Below are positions 1-15,800 of a stretch of 64,000 nucleotides of DNA, piece by piece (position 1 is the first letter of the stretch; each line of letters opens with the position of its first letter). A model generated the notes under the pieces. That model was not told where the DNA came from and did no database searches. It worked only from the letters and a program-made list of their open reading frames with translations. Source of the stretch: Strix aluco (taxonomy: Eukaryota; Chordata; Aves; Strigiformes; Strigidae); contig NC_133946.1 of NCBI RefSeq assembly GCF_031877795.1, forward strand, positions 12,809,144 through 12,873,143, written 5' to 3'. A program made the position numbers and the translations under genes.

Positions 1-1401
<1,401 letters not shown>

Positions 1402-4400
1402 TTGGCACTGTACTTAAAAAAAACTAACCAGCCCTGGGCATGCACAGAGGGGTTGTGGTAGGTGGGGCTGCTTTCTGTGTTTTACACACTGGCAGAGAAG
1501 CTCCAGGGAAGATTGCCAGCTCCATTCTTGGCAGAGTTTGGCTTTCTCAGCTAATACAAATATTTTGATGAACAGAATTTTGATTCCTTTCCAGATAATA
1601 CCATTTGGGTACCCATACTTCATGGGTCTTTGAATTGGAGACTGCCCATAATTTCTGTAACTGAATGGTGCCAAGCAGAAGTTTGTAGACATCTGCCCTG
1701 TTGCTTCATCAGTAACTCTAAACGCTAATGAAGACAGACAGGCTAAGTAGTGTGGTTTGGGATGAACTCTGGTCTGCCATTAATGCATGTTACCTCAACA
1801 AAGCTGCGTTCATGTTTGATCTCACTGAAAGTGAGAATAAGAGTGGTGTCTCTCTTAACTTTTGCTATGCAGAAAATTCAGAGCCAAGATTGTAATAGTT
1901 TTAGTCCAAGCCAGCGGGTCTAAGAATCGCACAAGGTGTAATTTTTCTCTGAACTATACGTTGTATGAAGCATATGGAGGAATAAGCAAAGGGTTGACTA
2001 TTAGCTTGAATGCTCTGGGTCTGGATCACACTGTGTTCATGCTAATGACGTATTGGTTTAAATGGAGTGATACCAGAATAAAACCAGGGCACCACAGTAA
2101 TGGAAAACAGACCCCGATCCTCTGGACACTTCCACTTTGCGCTGGCTGCACATGTTACAGCAGAACAGATCCTTTGCTAAATCCTGGTGCTTTCCCTGTG
2201 CATAGGCCTGGGACAGCATGAGACATTGGTTCTTCCAGGTAGTATAAAATTCTGTCCTCTGAGCACCTGCAGTTGAACACACAAGCCCCATTTTAAATGC
2301 AGGCTTTGTATAGATTATACACTTGTACATCACCGTTTAAACCTCTATAAGGTTCTTATATGAGCCTCAATCCTTATATTCCTTACCTTGTCTGAGCACC
2401 TTGCAATGACTTTGTTGAGCAGAGAAAGGGTGCTTTTCCTGTCTTGCTGGAGAGAAGTAGATGCACAAAAATATTCTTTAACCAGACTGTGGCCACAAGA
2501 GTTGTCTATGGCAAATGCTGTTCAAGATTCCCAGCCTCTGTGTCCTTTTCCTCAGGTTGTGTTTCTGATGTGGGAGAAGGCTAGTCTGAAAGGGCCTGTG
2601 GGGAGAATTATGTTGATCAGAATGTTGTCTCAGTGCTTTTCTGTCCACACTTACATTACATCACTGTCCTCTGGCCGTGCAAACCATTTCGTCAGTGTAA
2701 TGTACCTTCTGGGCCTTCTGCCTTGTAGGGAGGTGGCTGCAGTCCCGCTCATTTGGAGGTGGATTTATGGGCTCTATCTTTCAGTCACTGGCAGTGCTGA
2801 GTGGTGCAGTGGGTGCCAAGCTTTTTCTGTGTGCCCCTGAGGAAAGGTACTGAAATTTTGCAGTGCAGCCAGGACAAATGCTCCCTTTCCTAGGGTGTGG
2901 AGTCAGATCTCCCTGGGTTTCATTGCATTGGTATGTGGTATGTAACTGTTGTATGTGAATAATACTACATCCACAGTGTGATAGATGAAACCCTCATCAA
3001 GAGCCAGGGTCTGAATCTCTTCCCTACACGGCTAGGAGCAAATGAATACTGCCAAATGCAGCCTTGCTGAACTGTCGTGCCGTGGCAGCCCTGTTCTGTG
3101 GCCTGTGAGGCGGTGCAGCCTGTCATGTGGTGAGGACACATCTTGATCATGGTGTGATGGGAGGGAGCAGTGGCCCTAGGCCACGGCTGGGGAGCAGAGC
3201 CTCTCAGGGTGGGGTGATGAGACGCTGTGTTCCTCTTTCTACTGCCCTAAAAGAATTGCCATGGTCTGGGTGGAGGAGGGAAATGGCTTGTGTTGCAGCC
3301 AAGGGGGAGAACTGTGTCCTAGCTGGCTGCACTGGGGCTCCTGCTCCAGCTGAAGAGCTGCTTGTGGGTTTCTGTGGCAGGGTGGTGAGTGCCCATGCCA
3401 GGAACGGGGCTGCCAGGCCTGCAGCAAGGGGAGCAAACAGGCCTGGGGGGGAATTAGCAGAACAGAGGGGAGGGAACCCAAGTCCTTGTGTGCTCCTGGC
3501 TGGTGTGCTTCATCCTGAACGGGGTCCCTGCTGCCTTCGTGGGGAGGGAGGACAGGGGTTATCTGGAAGAAGGTATGAGGCAGTGTGATCAGTGAGAGAA
3601 ATGGCTAAGGGATGCCAAAACAAGAGGAAGGGTGGTGAGAAAGGCTTGCTACATCTGTGGTGAAGTGTACTGTTATGGTGAGATCCCGAGAAGGTATTTC
3701 AAGATGGTTTCCCTCTGGCTGCACAGCCCCTACCTCTCTACTGTTCATGGCTTCCCATGCCAGATGCAGTGTGTCAGTGAGTCACAATGACCCACCAACC
3801 ATCTATGTGGCAACGGAGCATTTTGAAATGGGTGAGATGCTGCTGTTCTGCTCTGAGCGCACGGGTGAGTTACAGGCCTGCTGGTGGAGCACTGGGAGGA
3901 GAGGACCGTGGTGTGCCAGCTTCTGGGCCGAGCCCAGCAGAGTGGCTTTGCTGTGGTCTGTGTGCTCTCTGCCAAGGGAGGCAAGCCAGTTCTTGCTCTG
4001 TTCCCTCCCAAGAAGGCTACAGATCTGAACATTTCTGTTTTGTATTGCTAAGTGACACACAAATCAGAGCGATTGGTTTCAACAAGGGTTCAGGAAAACA
4101 AAAGTTGTGAAACATCCAAATATTTTAATTGGTGAAATTGGTCTTTTTTGCTCTGTGTGTGAGTTACTGACTTGAGCTCTGGGTTCATTGCACTGCACCT
4201 CCTCTTGGCACACTGTTCTAGCTCTGCACAGCGGCTCTGGGACCAGCATCTCGCCTTTGGTCTGTACAGTGGCTCTCAACTATGCTTCTCCGTTGCCCCT
4301 GTGTGCTCAGGCCATCTTCATTGTTGTCTACGGAAGGAGTGTATCAGTGTGGTGTACAGTCCAAGGCTGAGGGGAAAAACCTGCCTTTTCTTGAAGAAGA

Positions 4401-4890
4401 ATCCTTTTTGCTCCACAGCCCTGTTCATTTTCTGCCTAAAAAGTAAATGACTCGGAAGCACTTCTGTTACCCTTGATCTAACATTATGAATCAAAATTTC
4501 CCCTTTTACTGTAGATCCTGTGTGTGCAGTAAAAAGTGAAGAGGGAATTTTTGCCATCTTAAATATTGAAAGAATTGATAATTGTTGCAGAATGTTGTAA
4601 CGCTTGGCATTGTATCTTCATAGTGATGGTAGTGGCTCTGTAGAAATTTTAATTTCTACTTTCTGTGTGGTTGTAGACTGATGTTATATTTTGGCAACAA
4701 ATGATTCAAAAATGTTTAACCTTATAAAACAGGATTTAACTTTTGAAATAATAACTAGCGTTAACTGGATGACAATGTCACCTATGTGAGATAAGCATAA
4801 GGATCTTTTTCATGACTGTAAATTAATGTAAAATGTTTCAGACTGTTCCTCTTAATAAGAGAAATAAACCAGTGAACTTTTAGTTGCATG
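1402..4890 (+). other. SCUBE2: Putative SCUBE2 3' untranslated region
   Basis: No coding sequence was recognised after the TAG. Two AATAAA hexamers are candidates for the end: 2077-2082 (short 3'UTR, weak downstream context) and 4863-4868 (AT-rich context followed by T/G-rich sequence). The sequence becomes distinctly AT-rich after 4.45 kb, as many long 3'UTR ends do. The end point is inferred; further AATAAA copies lie at 5222-5227 and near 5298. Confidence 0.4.
4863..4868 (+). terminator. SCUBE2: Candidate SCUBE2 distal poly(A) signal
   Basis: Canonical AATAAA in an AT-rich stretch, with T/G-rich sequence (TTTTAGTTGC and later TTTTTAGTTG) within 50 nt downstream. Transcript evidence would be needed to choose it over 2077-2082. 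Confidence 0.4.
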
Positions 4891-7800
4891 AAAACCTTGG
4901 GTAATATTTTTAGTTGTCTTTGCTGTGCTAAATAATAGTTTTGTGACAAAATTAATGGTTGTGTAGCAAGTTACTGCACATCAGATGGACTTTACCCTGT
5001 GAACATCTGCTTACCATAGCGTTCTGTTTCATGTAATATATTATTTGCCTGCATCTATACCCATAAAGATACAATTCCTCATATATTTAGTCATGCACAT
5101 ATTTCTGGCTACTATAATACCAGAATTATCCTGGTATTAATTCTAATAATTATGCTAAAAATGTCTCCTGTATGACAAGCTGGAGTCAGTTGGCCTGTTC
5201 TAACCAGCTGTATGAAGACAGAATAAACTACTTAAACTACTTAAAGTGCTCCAAAGTATTTTATTACTTTGTAGATTAATCTGATTTTTTGCTAAAAAAA
5301 TAAACCTTAAACCCCCTTGTTTAAACTTAAAAATAATGGAAAAAACCCCAACAAAACAAAACAACAAGGTGAAAACCTCTGTTAAGACACAAGTTCCTGG
5401 AATATTTTTAAGATTACACCACAGTTTCATCAGAGCTTTTCATTAAATCCACTGACTTAAATTATTTTTTAATTCTAAGAAATTAAGTCATAGGAAATTA
5501 TAAATTAGTTGATCTATAATAATTTTTAATACTGTTTTTCTGTATTTGTTTCTGATATTATTAGTTTTGGTCAATTTATCAAACTTTTATAAAAATAATT
5601 CCAATATCTTCTCCTTCATTTATTCAGTTGTTTGACCCTTAGCTTCCTTTGATCACAGTGACAAGGACTGATTTGTATGAAACTGCATGTAGCCATCCAG
5701 GTTCATTTGGTGCAGTTTTGGAAGATACAGCTGTGTAATTCAGCTGTTAGCTGTAGAAAGCTGACATCAGTTTACATGTAGAAGACAGTAAAGTAAATGA
5801 AATACTGGAATATAGAGGTCATGGAAAAGTATGATGACTACAGGCTGATCACAGCAGAAAACTCTATTATTCAAATATTATTCCTGATATTGTGAATACT
5901 GCCACCTGCTAGATTGCAGTGATGGACACATGATACCCTCCAGGACAGGGAATGTCAATATGCGTTATCTTGTGAACTCCCAGAAGAGCAGGAGCTGAAA
6001 TTCTGACTGGGACCTTTGGGTGTTTATGTAAGAGAAATAAGTAATAGCAGAATATAGAGAGCAAGACTTGAAGCTTATTTAAATCCAAGGAATCAGAAGA
6101 GGTCTGATGTGGGTAAGCAGGAAGGAATGGTATTACAATAATCCTTGGGAACAGAATGCAAGGATAGTGGCCCACAAATATTTCTGAATTAAATTTAAAT
6201 GCAAATGCTTTTTCTATCATGCATATAGATGACATCCTGTAAATGCAGTAGATGCTGAATGTAAAACCTGTCACAACTAAAATGTACGTATACTTCCTAT
6301 CTTCCTTTTTGCTCCATTCAAACTGTGTTTGGGCAAGGCTGCTGCTGGAGGAGACAAATGAGTACTTCTTAAAGAACTTGAGCCAAATTCAGGGCTGGTA
6401 CAAGTAGGTTTGTTTCTAGGCGCTCCTGGAACCAACCTGTCCTACAACACATCTTGCTACTGCCCATTTAGTTTTGCTCATAGGCAGATTTTCACTCTCT
6501 GTTGTGGAGCTCTGCTTTCTGCAATGTATATTCTGTTGTCACTGTAGAACACCCATGAGCAGTGATGCAAATGTAGCACCTGTGGGGAAAACAGGAGGAG
6601 TTAGAGTGTTCAAGGGACAGATTCCACTCTCAAAGGTAAGTTCTTCTAGTTTATCTCCAAGTCAGTGCAAATTATGTGTGACTTTCTGCATATTGCTCTC
6701 TTAAGCTACCTTATTAAGCCACTTCAAGTGTTAAAAAAAAAAAATCTTTCACTGTTTAAATATATAGTGCAGCTGTGGCTCTGATTTAACAGATTTTGAA
6801 GAGTAATAAATTTTTTTGAAGTCCATGAAGTAAAGCCTATTTAGTACACAATGAAAAAAATAGGTCAGAAAAGATGACTTTAAGTCTTTTTCCTTATTGA
6901 ACGTGTCTATAAACTCCCTCACACTGGCTAGCTGCTAAAGTTGATCTAATGCAACTGAAGCCTGCTTTTTTTCACTGGGAAGTTTATTCAGTAGGCAATG
7001 TAGACTTACAAACCTGGGTATTAATCATGTGCCATGAAATTTCCCACCTGTGATGATTCTGGGGATCAGGAAATAAGGGGTTCATAGGTTTAAGGAAAGA
7101 AAAAGTTGTGCTGGAAGCTGAAACATTCTGAAGTGGTCACTTGAGATGCAATTTGTTGTTTAGTAGTTCAAGAGTTTCATGTTATACCAAGAACACTACA
7201 AACATCCATGAAACATTTACGTACAACGCAAGGTTATTCTTGACTAGGTTTAGAGAAAGCTTCATCTTCTGTGCCTGGATCTAATATAGCAGTGGTAGCC
7301 TGAATGGTTTTTGTGCCTTCTTTCCCGCTTGCTGTGCTAGAAGAGATAGAATGAAATACTAAGCATGGACAGGAGCCTTGATGCGAGTTGGATAGAGAAT
7401 TATCTGGAAATAAGTTCAGGAGATGGAGAAGTATAGAGGTATGTTAAATACACCTATGTATGTGTGTCTGTATATGTATTATGCATGATTTGACAATAAG
7501 ATAGCCATGTGTGCAATGACTGTCATGAAAGGAGAATGCCAAAAATACAGTTCTTGAGCAGAAAAAAAAAGAGTGAAGGTTTTAAAAAAGCAGCAAGCTG
7601 ACGCAGTATGTAAAACTGGGAGGAGTGGGATGCCAGGCAGGGTGGGCGCAGCGGGCACTGTGTGTGGGTGCCTGGTGGGGTGCACTTGCTGGAGGCACTG
7701 CCTCTGGTTCCTTCTGTGCCTGCCCAGGCCTCCCCTTGCCCTTTTTGGGGGCAGACACCCACAGTGCAACAATGAGGGGCTTTTCTTCCCACAGCCCTCC

Positions 7801-10800
7801 TGGGCCTCCGATGCCCTGCCCTCTCAGCGGGCTGTTGTCTTGGGGTGACCCAGGGTGCCCTGCGTGAGCATGGCAGGACTGGCTGGCCTGGAAGGGCTCC
7901 CTCAGGGGCTGCTGGAGGACCTGCAAGACTGGATATGTTTTATTTGCAGTTTTCTGTGTTCATCTACATGCCTCAAAAACAGCAGGAAAGAGTTGGGGGT
8001 TAAGCAAAAGAGCAAATGAGGCTTCAGACACACCTCACATTTGCATTTGGAGGTACCAAAATTCCTTTAGTTGTGCACTATTTGCTGTCAATGCGGTGCA
8101 GCAGGGAGCTACAGAGTTTGCCCTGGATTTAGAGCCAGAGGTTAGGAGTTGCTTGTCACTGCGTTAGCACTAGCATCTGCCTCACACACTCTTTGTGACC
8201 AGGCTCTGTAGCTACATGTGTCCTGTCACTAGTTGGAAGACCTGTGGCAAAATGCCAGCTCAACTCACTTCTGGAGGTGCTGCCTGGAGTAAAACCCAGC
8301 CATGGATAGCAGTTTAGAGTAAAAGAGGGGATCATGATTTTTCAGGGGTTTAATGTGGAAATTAAGAAAGCACTTCAGAAAACTGGGAATTCAGCATCTC
8401 TGTGTCCAGCAAACAAGCCTGTCTGTGACACAACCCTGTTCATGAACTTGGGTGGCCCCCAGTTTGCTGTTACTGATGTAGTGCTGGTGAGAGGGGCTGT
8501 GTGGAAAAGCTGAGAGGTACCAGTTATTAAAAACAGGGCTGTCAGAAAAGTGCTCAGGGGGCCTGTCTGGCTTACATAGCACAACTATTGCGCCCCAGCT
8601 CCCGTAGGTGCTAATTCTCTCAGCAAACTTACAAAAATAAAACCCTGAAAAGGCTCATCCATGCTGAGAACAGCAACTTCATTCAGTGGAAGAAGGAAGC
8701 TTAGCTCTAGGAACTGAACGCTTAACACTGCAAGCATTGCTGTCTTCCTCGGCTAGTCCAGAAAGCCCCTCAGCCAGTGCCTGTGGTGTGAGGTGAACAC
8801 AGTAGTGCTGAAATAAGCACATTACAAATACCCGTCCCAGCTCTGTGCAGGACACGTGTCCAACTTGACCATTTGCTCTTGGAGTGGATAACAAAGGCCC
8901 ATAGCTCTCTGTCCCAGCAGGATGTGTTTTCACATGCAGTAATGGAGAAGTAAAATCTGATGCAGAAGATGGCCTGGTTTACGGATGCTGCGGGCACGTG
9001 CTCTGGCACACCTTCATGTAAGATGCTAGAGCCTCGTCCCTCCTTCCGACACCTCTCAGGGTCCATTCTTGCCTGGTATTTTGGGGAGGGTCTCAAGTAA
9101 AGACATTTTTGAGGATTTGGGGAGCTGTGATAACGAGGCGTAGGTCATGGTGGCCTCCATGAAGCTGCTGTTCCTGGGGGAACCTGGCAGATGGCAACTC
9201 CCTGTTACCTGCTCTGGTTGTGCTGCCTGTGCCACAGGGCTCAGGGCTGTGCCAAGGCACCATCCGCAGGGCTCCCCACGAGAGGGCAGCATGTGGCCCT
9301 AAGAGAGGAAAGAAAAGCTGTTAAAAGCCCTGCTGACAAACAGCAGTAGGTTTTGAGTTAGGTCTTCAGTAGCAGGAGGCCTGAAACAAACAGTCTGCTG
9401 AAACTTGGGGGCTTTGTTAACACCACGGCTCATGGTGTGCTTCAGTCTCCCTGCACAGCTGTGTGAATGTACTGAGGAAAAGCATCTTGCTGTCTTGGGT
9501 TGGCTTCAGCAGCTTTAGTGAAATCTGAAGGAGTATTTCCCAGTCCACTGGCAACTCTCTACAGGGCATGTGTTCCAAGGAGTGAAATATTCCTCTGGGT
9601 AGCTGTAGCAGGAGCTCCAGGCAGTTTTTCTGAGGGCATTGGCACTTTTAGCCAAAATACACAATCCAGATTTTCTTTTTTTTTAGCAGCTCTTGGTCCC
9701 CACCACTGCCTCTGATCAATCTTTTTGAAGAAGAGTGAGTGATTTTGTAAATGACCATTATTCTATTTTTTTACAAAATGGAAATATGAAAGACACATGA
9801 TGTTGGGCCAGATATTGCTACCTCTTCAGATTGCAGTGGGAGGACACCCTCTTCTGAACTGAATTCTGACCATAGGTCAGTGCCATTCCCCCTTCTTTTC
9901 CAAATTACTAGCGAGGAAATGTGCAGGTTGCAAGTTGGTGATTTCCAGGCAGGATAAACCTCAAAGGAAGCTGGAGGAAATGGGCTGTGAATGGGTAGCT
10001 TCAGTTGCTGTTATTTAGTTCTGAGAACAGTGAGTGATTCTGGCACTCTGCCTGACCCCATCCCTCTCCTGACTCAGTTCTTATAGATGTCAATAATGGA
10101 CTCTGAACATTTGTCTTTAGAAATAAAATTATGTGTATAATCAGCTACTGATTTCCTCCATTGTTTCAGGAGAGGTTGCTCAGCTTGATCACAGCTTGAC
10201 TCCTATCAGTGGCTGGACAGATGATCGTGCAGTAGATTATACCCAAGGTAGGGCAGAAACACCTCAAAGCACAGGTAATCAATAGCACCGTGTGTTTCAT
10301 CGTTCCTACCAGCAGTGCACATGCTCCCACTCTCCTGGGAGAGCTGGCTTCCTTTTTAGACATAGTGTGAGCTAAAGTATCTTTCAGTTGACTAGACTTG
10401 AAGGTGGAGATATTTAACCAAACCACAACATGGCAAACACAACCTCTGTGTTAGGAGAGTTACATTGAAGTACTGTTGACGATTCTGTGCATTGGCAAAT
10501 ATTAGCACTGAGTATCCAGTAACATGTCTCACTAAATCTTACCCATTATGAGTTGCTGCAGTTTTGCATGTGCCGTGTGGAGGGGGATACAATGGTAGCT
10601 CACTTACATTTGCACCACTTGAGAGTGTTGGAGTCTTGGCTTCATAAAATAAACATAAGCGCTCCACAGAGGTGAGAGATCCTGTGTTTGACTATGGTGA
10701 CCTCCTCTCTAATGTTGATGTAAATCATATTTTTATCTTAAATGGATACTGTAAAATATCTTAGGCTCAGATTTTGATTTCTCTTAAAGGTCCTAAATAA

Positions 10801-10814
10801 AGATATTTAGATAG

Positions 10815-10906
10815 ATTCAACAAACTCAGGATTTGAATGCTTTAAGTTCCTTTTTCTTTTTTTTTTTTTTTTAACTTAAAGCATTCAAATCCTGAGTTCA
10901 TTGAAT
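10815..10906. repeat. Long inverted repeat with pyrimidine-only loop
   Basis: The arms 10823-10848 and 10873-10898 are perfect reverse complements over 26 bp (left arm starts AACTCAGGATTTG, right arm ends CAAATCCTGAGTT). Six more bases match beyond a 2-bp mismatch, extending the arms to 10815-10848 and 10873-10906. The 24-nt spacer contains only C and T. It could extrude as a cruciform, or fold as an RNA hairpin if transcribed. Neither arm resembles a transposon terminus I know. Confidence 0.9.
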
Positions 10907-12803
10907 ATTGGTCTGTTGAGAAACCAGAGCAACTTGATAAAGAACCTGTACAAAACAACCAATGACCTCTTCGTCTCCTCTGAAAGAGGGGTGCAAAGCT
11001 GTCTTAGCCCTGAGCTCCATCAGAAGGTGGACATAGTTGTCAAATGAAAACCCTCTATGAATACTCCTTTAACTGGTAGAAGCAGAAGAGGTTCACAGTC
11101 AGTCTTTTAAAAAGTATAGTAAGAATGTTGTTCCTTGGTGAATCCCACATTGGCACGAGTTGAAGTAAGCACCTGTTCTCGGGGCTTTTGCAGAAGAGCT
11201 GGGAAATTCCAATTCTGTTCAACTTGCTTACTTCATCACTAGAGATACTCTGTTATTTTTGTCACCATCACCTGGTAAACTGGGTAGGCTATACAGGAAC
11301 CTTTCAAAAGGCAATACTGTTTCAGAGCTGACCTGTACTACTCCTGTTCCAGAAACAAAGTGATCTTTTTTTTGCTTGGTTTTAAATTATGTTCTGAGAT
11401 TTGTGTTCTCCAGGAGGTAAATGTCAGAGTTTGCCTGAGGAATTCCCACTCCCTCTCCCCGAGTACTGCTATTCAGGAATCGTACCACTCCAAAGCATCT
11501 GGAATGAGAAATACCTTTGCAGTGGATTTATACTTGGGCAGAGGAAAGTTCTCTAGCTAGAAAGCAAGCTTTTAAATGGTTTGCATAACTCCTTTCAGGA
11601 CTAAGAGTTCCCCCCTGTGGCAAGGAGCTTTCAAATATCTGTGCTTCACTGTGCCTGGACGCTTCAGTGCCAGCTCTAAACTTGTCACCCAGAGCTAAAA
11701 GATTTAAAAGATCCTTTCTGCTGTATAAGCTGCCATATTTTTCTTATCTTGTTCCTGCTTGGGCTTTCTTTGTTTACTCTCATCCCCAGTTCAAGTTTCA
11801 GCAATGACTTCAGTCGTTGTCGTTGCGTGGTGACGGCAGAGTGCTGAGTCTGTGGCTTCACACACTCCCACAGTGCAACATCTTTTACCCTGGAGCCAGT
11901 GTGCATTTCATGCTGATGAAGACACTGGGTTATGGGGAAGATAACCCCGGACATTACCATCTTGGCTAACAGGCACCTTTTTAGATCCCAGTGGAAAATG
12001 ATGTGATACAGTCTTCTCCTGGCCCATTGTGGGCACCTGCCCATGATGCCAGTTGTTTCTGAGAATAATTTATTAGTTTGAAAAGAAAGTACAAGGGAGA
12101 AAATGACAGCCTATTGTTCCATGTTCGCAGCAAGTGATGGGGTAAATACTTAAAACTTGTTGCTGTCAAATTAGGATCAGGTTAGTAAACTACTTCCATG
12201 GCTGTAGCTAGGCATGGATGTCATTGTGGGCATCATGTACCCCTGCTAATGTTCAAGGTGCTGACTCAAGGAAGAATTTGGCCAGCTGCCTTATGATTAA
12301 TTAGCCCCACAGATCTAAAAGCAAACACAGATCTCCTAAATTTCCCAGGGTAATGTATGCATTAAGCATGAAAAGTTTTCACTTCAGTACTGTTGCTCTA
12401 ACAAATATCCCATGTGATTTTTGTGTCCATACTGATATTTTGTGTACTAAGGACTGACTTTTCACCGTGCTAGGAAGGAGGAGTTTTGCCCAGAGAGCCA
12501 TCTGCTTATAATCCCCATTCAGCAAAGCATTTAAGCAGGTACTTAAGTGCATTTGTGGATAGAAATGAATTGTTGTATTGGAGTATTTAGACCAAGAATG
12601 GACTCCTTTGTGTCCACAAAACACTGAAAGATTGCTAGCTGCTAGCATAAGTGGGGCTTTGTAATGGGTGCTGTGCAGAGTCTTTGTCCCTTAGGCTGAA
12701 GAAAGTGAGAAAATTGCTGAGGAGGCAAGGAAAATATGTGGGGGTGAAAACAATGGCATATCTCTGTTGGAGCAAATTCGGTGCACGGGTGTCTTAGATA
12801 CTC

Positions 12804-12848
12804 TGCTTTTAAGTGTCATTAGTCCAATGGCTAATGACACTGAAAGCA
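12804..12848. repeat. Short hairpin-forming inverted repeat
   Basis: The arms 12804-12822 and 12831-12848 pair as TGCTTT, a small asymmetric bulge (TA opposite C), then AGTGTCATTAG with CTAATGACACT. The loop is 8 nt (TCCAATGG). Function unknown; it may be a chance palindrome. Confidence 0.8.
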
Positions 12849-15800
12849 TCTCGCAGTTTCCTTGATGTGGGGAGTCCACAACCCCTTTGTCAGGGACGGC
12901 TGTAACTATTTCAAGAAGTCAACAGGAGTAGACTCAGCAAAATTATGCAGCAGCCTTGTGGGGAGGTTGCTGTTCAGCCCAGCATGCCCCTTAGGTGCCG
13001 TCTAAGCTCCGGCTTTTTACAATTTGTTGTCAAGCTCTACTGTGTCCAGGTGCCCTGAGCTGGGTCTGTGAAGCGACTCTGAACTGAGAGACTCTATTGC
13101 ACAACGTCTTCCATTGACTCTAGGATGAACCAGGGCATCCCAACCACATCGCTTGATTGTAAATGTGGTCTTTGTGATCTTTTTCATTGCAGAACCCAGC
13201 TGCGAGACTTTGTTTCCTGGGTCTCCCTGCCCTCTCCTACCCCTCAGAGCCAGCCCTGTGCCTTTCGGGGAGCAACAACAGGCTCCCTGTTATTTCTTAG
13301 CAGTTCCTGCTGGACTGATATAGGACCCGATGTGAAGAAGAGCAGCGCCCTCTTCCTCCTGCCTTTCTGAGCTCAGAAACGTCGAGCAGCAGCAGCATTC
13401 CTGCATGCCCAGCTCTGCTGCCCCTCGGTCTCTGGGTGTCAGGCTTCTGGGAAGTTAAAAAAGGAGTGCGAAAATTATGTTTGTGTAGTGTGAAATGACT
13501 CACGCTGTTTTAGCCTTAACAAGATCCCTCCTATATCTTTAATGGCCTGAATGTAAAATTTACGGTGTGGAATGCCCCAGCAGCAAAGGAAGCCTTCAGC
13601 ACACAAGCTGCCTTTTGCAGGACAGGAGGAGAAGTGAAATCCCCTGAGGTCTGGAACTCTGAATGATGTAGTTATGGTTGGCACTTTGGATATATGTGTA
13701 GCTTGCTTCAAAATAAATATTTGCAGTTCAACTTTAGCACACATGTGGGAGGATGAGAACTAGTATGTATTAATGTTTCTTACAATTAATCATTTTGAAA
13801 ATCTTATACTGGAATAATCTTATTATTGGATGAAATAAGCAGAGGTTACTGTGGATACATACCAGGGAGAAACATCACCTGCACTCTATGTACAGCATTT
13901 CCTGCCCACCTGCCCAGGTGGAGTTCCTGAAGAAAGCCATGCAAGGGACATTTTGGGAGAGAAAGAGGTACACGTTTGTCGTTTTGCTTGAGAGGAAAGT
14001 TCCCTGGTGTCTTCAGCTCCATGGAAGGCTCTGAAAGGCCCAGGGGCCCTGTCTGCGCTTGTGTGTGCAGCTGGTTTCATAGCAGCAACACCTTCTGAGC
14101 TGCGCTCGGATCTTGTCTTTGAGGAAAACAGCTAGTGAGTGATGCTGGGGGCATGATCAGCCCCATTTTCCCCTACATGTGAACAGAAGTGGTGCAATTC
14201 AGTGCACAGCAGCAACTGTTACCTCTGCTAAGGGCTGTGGCCATTCCTGATGGTTCTATGATGTGGAGGTCAGGGAAGGCCAGGCTTTCTGTCCCTGACA
14301 CCAGCCACCATGTGTATTGTCCTCTTATCCTTTCCTCAGTGCTTGACAAGTCACCTGCCAGCTTTTCTCCCTTTCCCCTTGGCACCCTGTCCCAAATCCC
14401 CCACCTGCCCCTTTGCTCTACATGGAACCCACAGCTGCTTCCCTGGCTCACATGGGACCTGGAAGGGGCCCAGCCTGGTTTCCCAGTGCAGCACAGTTAC
14501 CAGCACAGCTTTGCAAGCTCCAGAGGCAGGACCTGTTCTTATGCTCCATCAACCACAAAGAGCTCCTAGGCAGCAGTTGGCTGTCACTGAGGTATGCGGT
14601 AGAAGATGCTAGGAAGTGTACCATTTGTTTCCCTGACCAACTCCTCCTGTGCTTTTATTTTTTTTAGAAATACATTTCAGCCTCTCTAAAACAGGAAAAA
14701 TAAAGGTAAGGGAGCAAGCAAGACTTGCCATTTTAATCGCTCGGTTTGATGCATGCATTTTTTGTGTTCCTGAAACTATTGTCCACCTGTTGTCTCCATA
14801 TATGAAGAGAACTAAACAGATAAATTCGGTTCGGTCTCCAATGACAAGCTGCACAATGTCTGATTCCTCTCCTGGCATCATCAGTGCTCCGCTCCGTGCC
14901 TGCTGCCACCAGCTCATGCACTGCACAGAACATGCACAGGGGGACAGGAGGATGGAGCTGCACCCAGGGTAAATAGAGGGAGCTGCCCTGGGAACAGTTG
15001 GCTTCGTGAAGTGCTCCTGCTTGTGATGGGGCCTGTATCCCAGCCCAGGAGGCCCTTTCTCTTGGTCAGCACTGGAAATGCGGTGTGTGTGGAGTTACTG
15101 AACAAAATGGGCCACATCTTGGGAATCTCAACCTGATTCTACCTTTGTATGTTGTAGGATTTCTCCAGCTCTATCTATAGTCTTTCTCTTGCTACAAATG
15201 ATTAAGAAGCTCACTAAACCCTTCAGGATTTCTGTATCCAACCTTTTTTAGACAAACACTGTTTTCTAGTCTCTAAATTATTCCAATTATTTGCCTGAGT
15301 ATGCTAGAGCTGACCCTTACATATCCTGCATTGATGGACAGAATAAGTTATTTTTCCACATCAATTCAATTATTGTGGTTTCTTTTTCTCAAGCTCTTCA
15401 CAATCTTCCCTCTGGAAACTGACTCTTTCTCTAAAGTATTCACTTTGTCCTCGGGTAAATTATTCTTTCTGGGACCCTTGTCTGCTGCTGCTTCTGTTTC
15501 TGTTAAATTATACCACTATGTCCTTTCTTCTGAGTTTTCTGGGGCATCTCTGCATCTCTTCAGGATATGGCAACCACTAACAAATCACTTCTTTTTAAGG
15601 AAAGATGAGAAATCAAAGAAAAGAAAAAAATAAAAGGACTGACCCACTTCCTGCTTTGCCTGCTGCTGCTTCCCTTTTCATCAAGAGAAGAGATGAAATG
15701 GGGGTGTGAACAAAACTCCACAGCTCTTCTTTCCTTACGCTGATTAAGTTGCAACTGTGACTGGTACTAGGCCAGGATAAATCAGCTGTAAATGGGGGTA

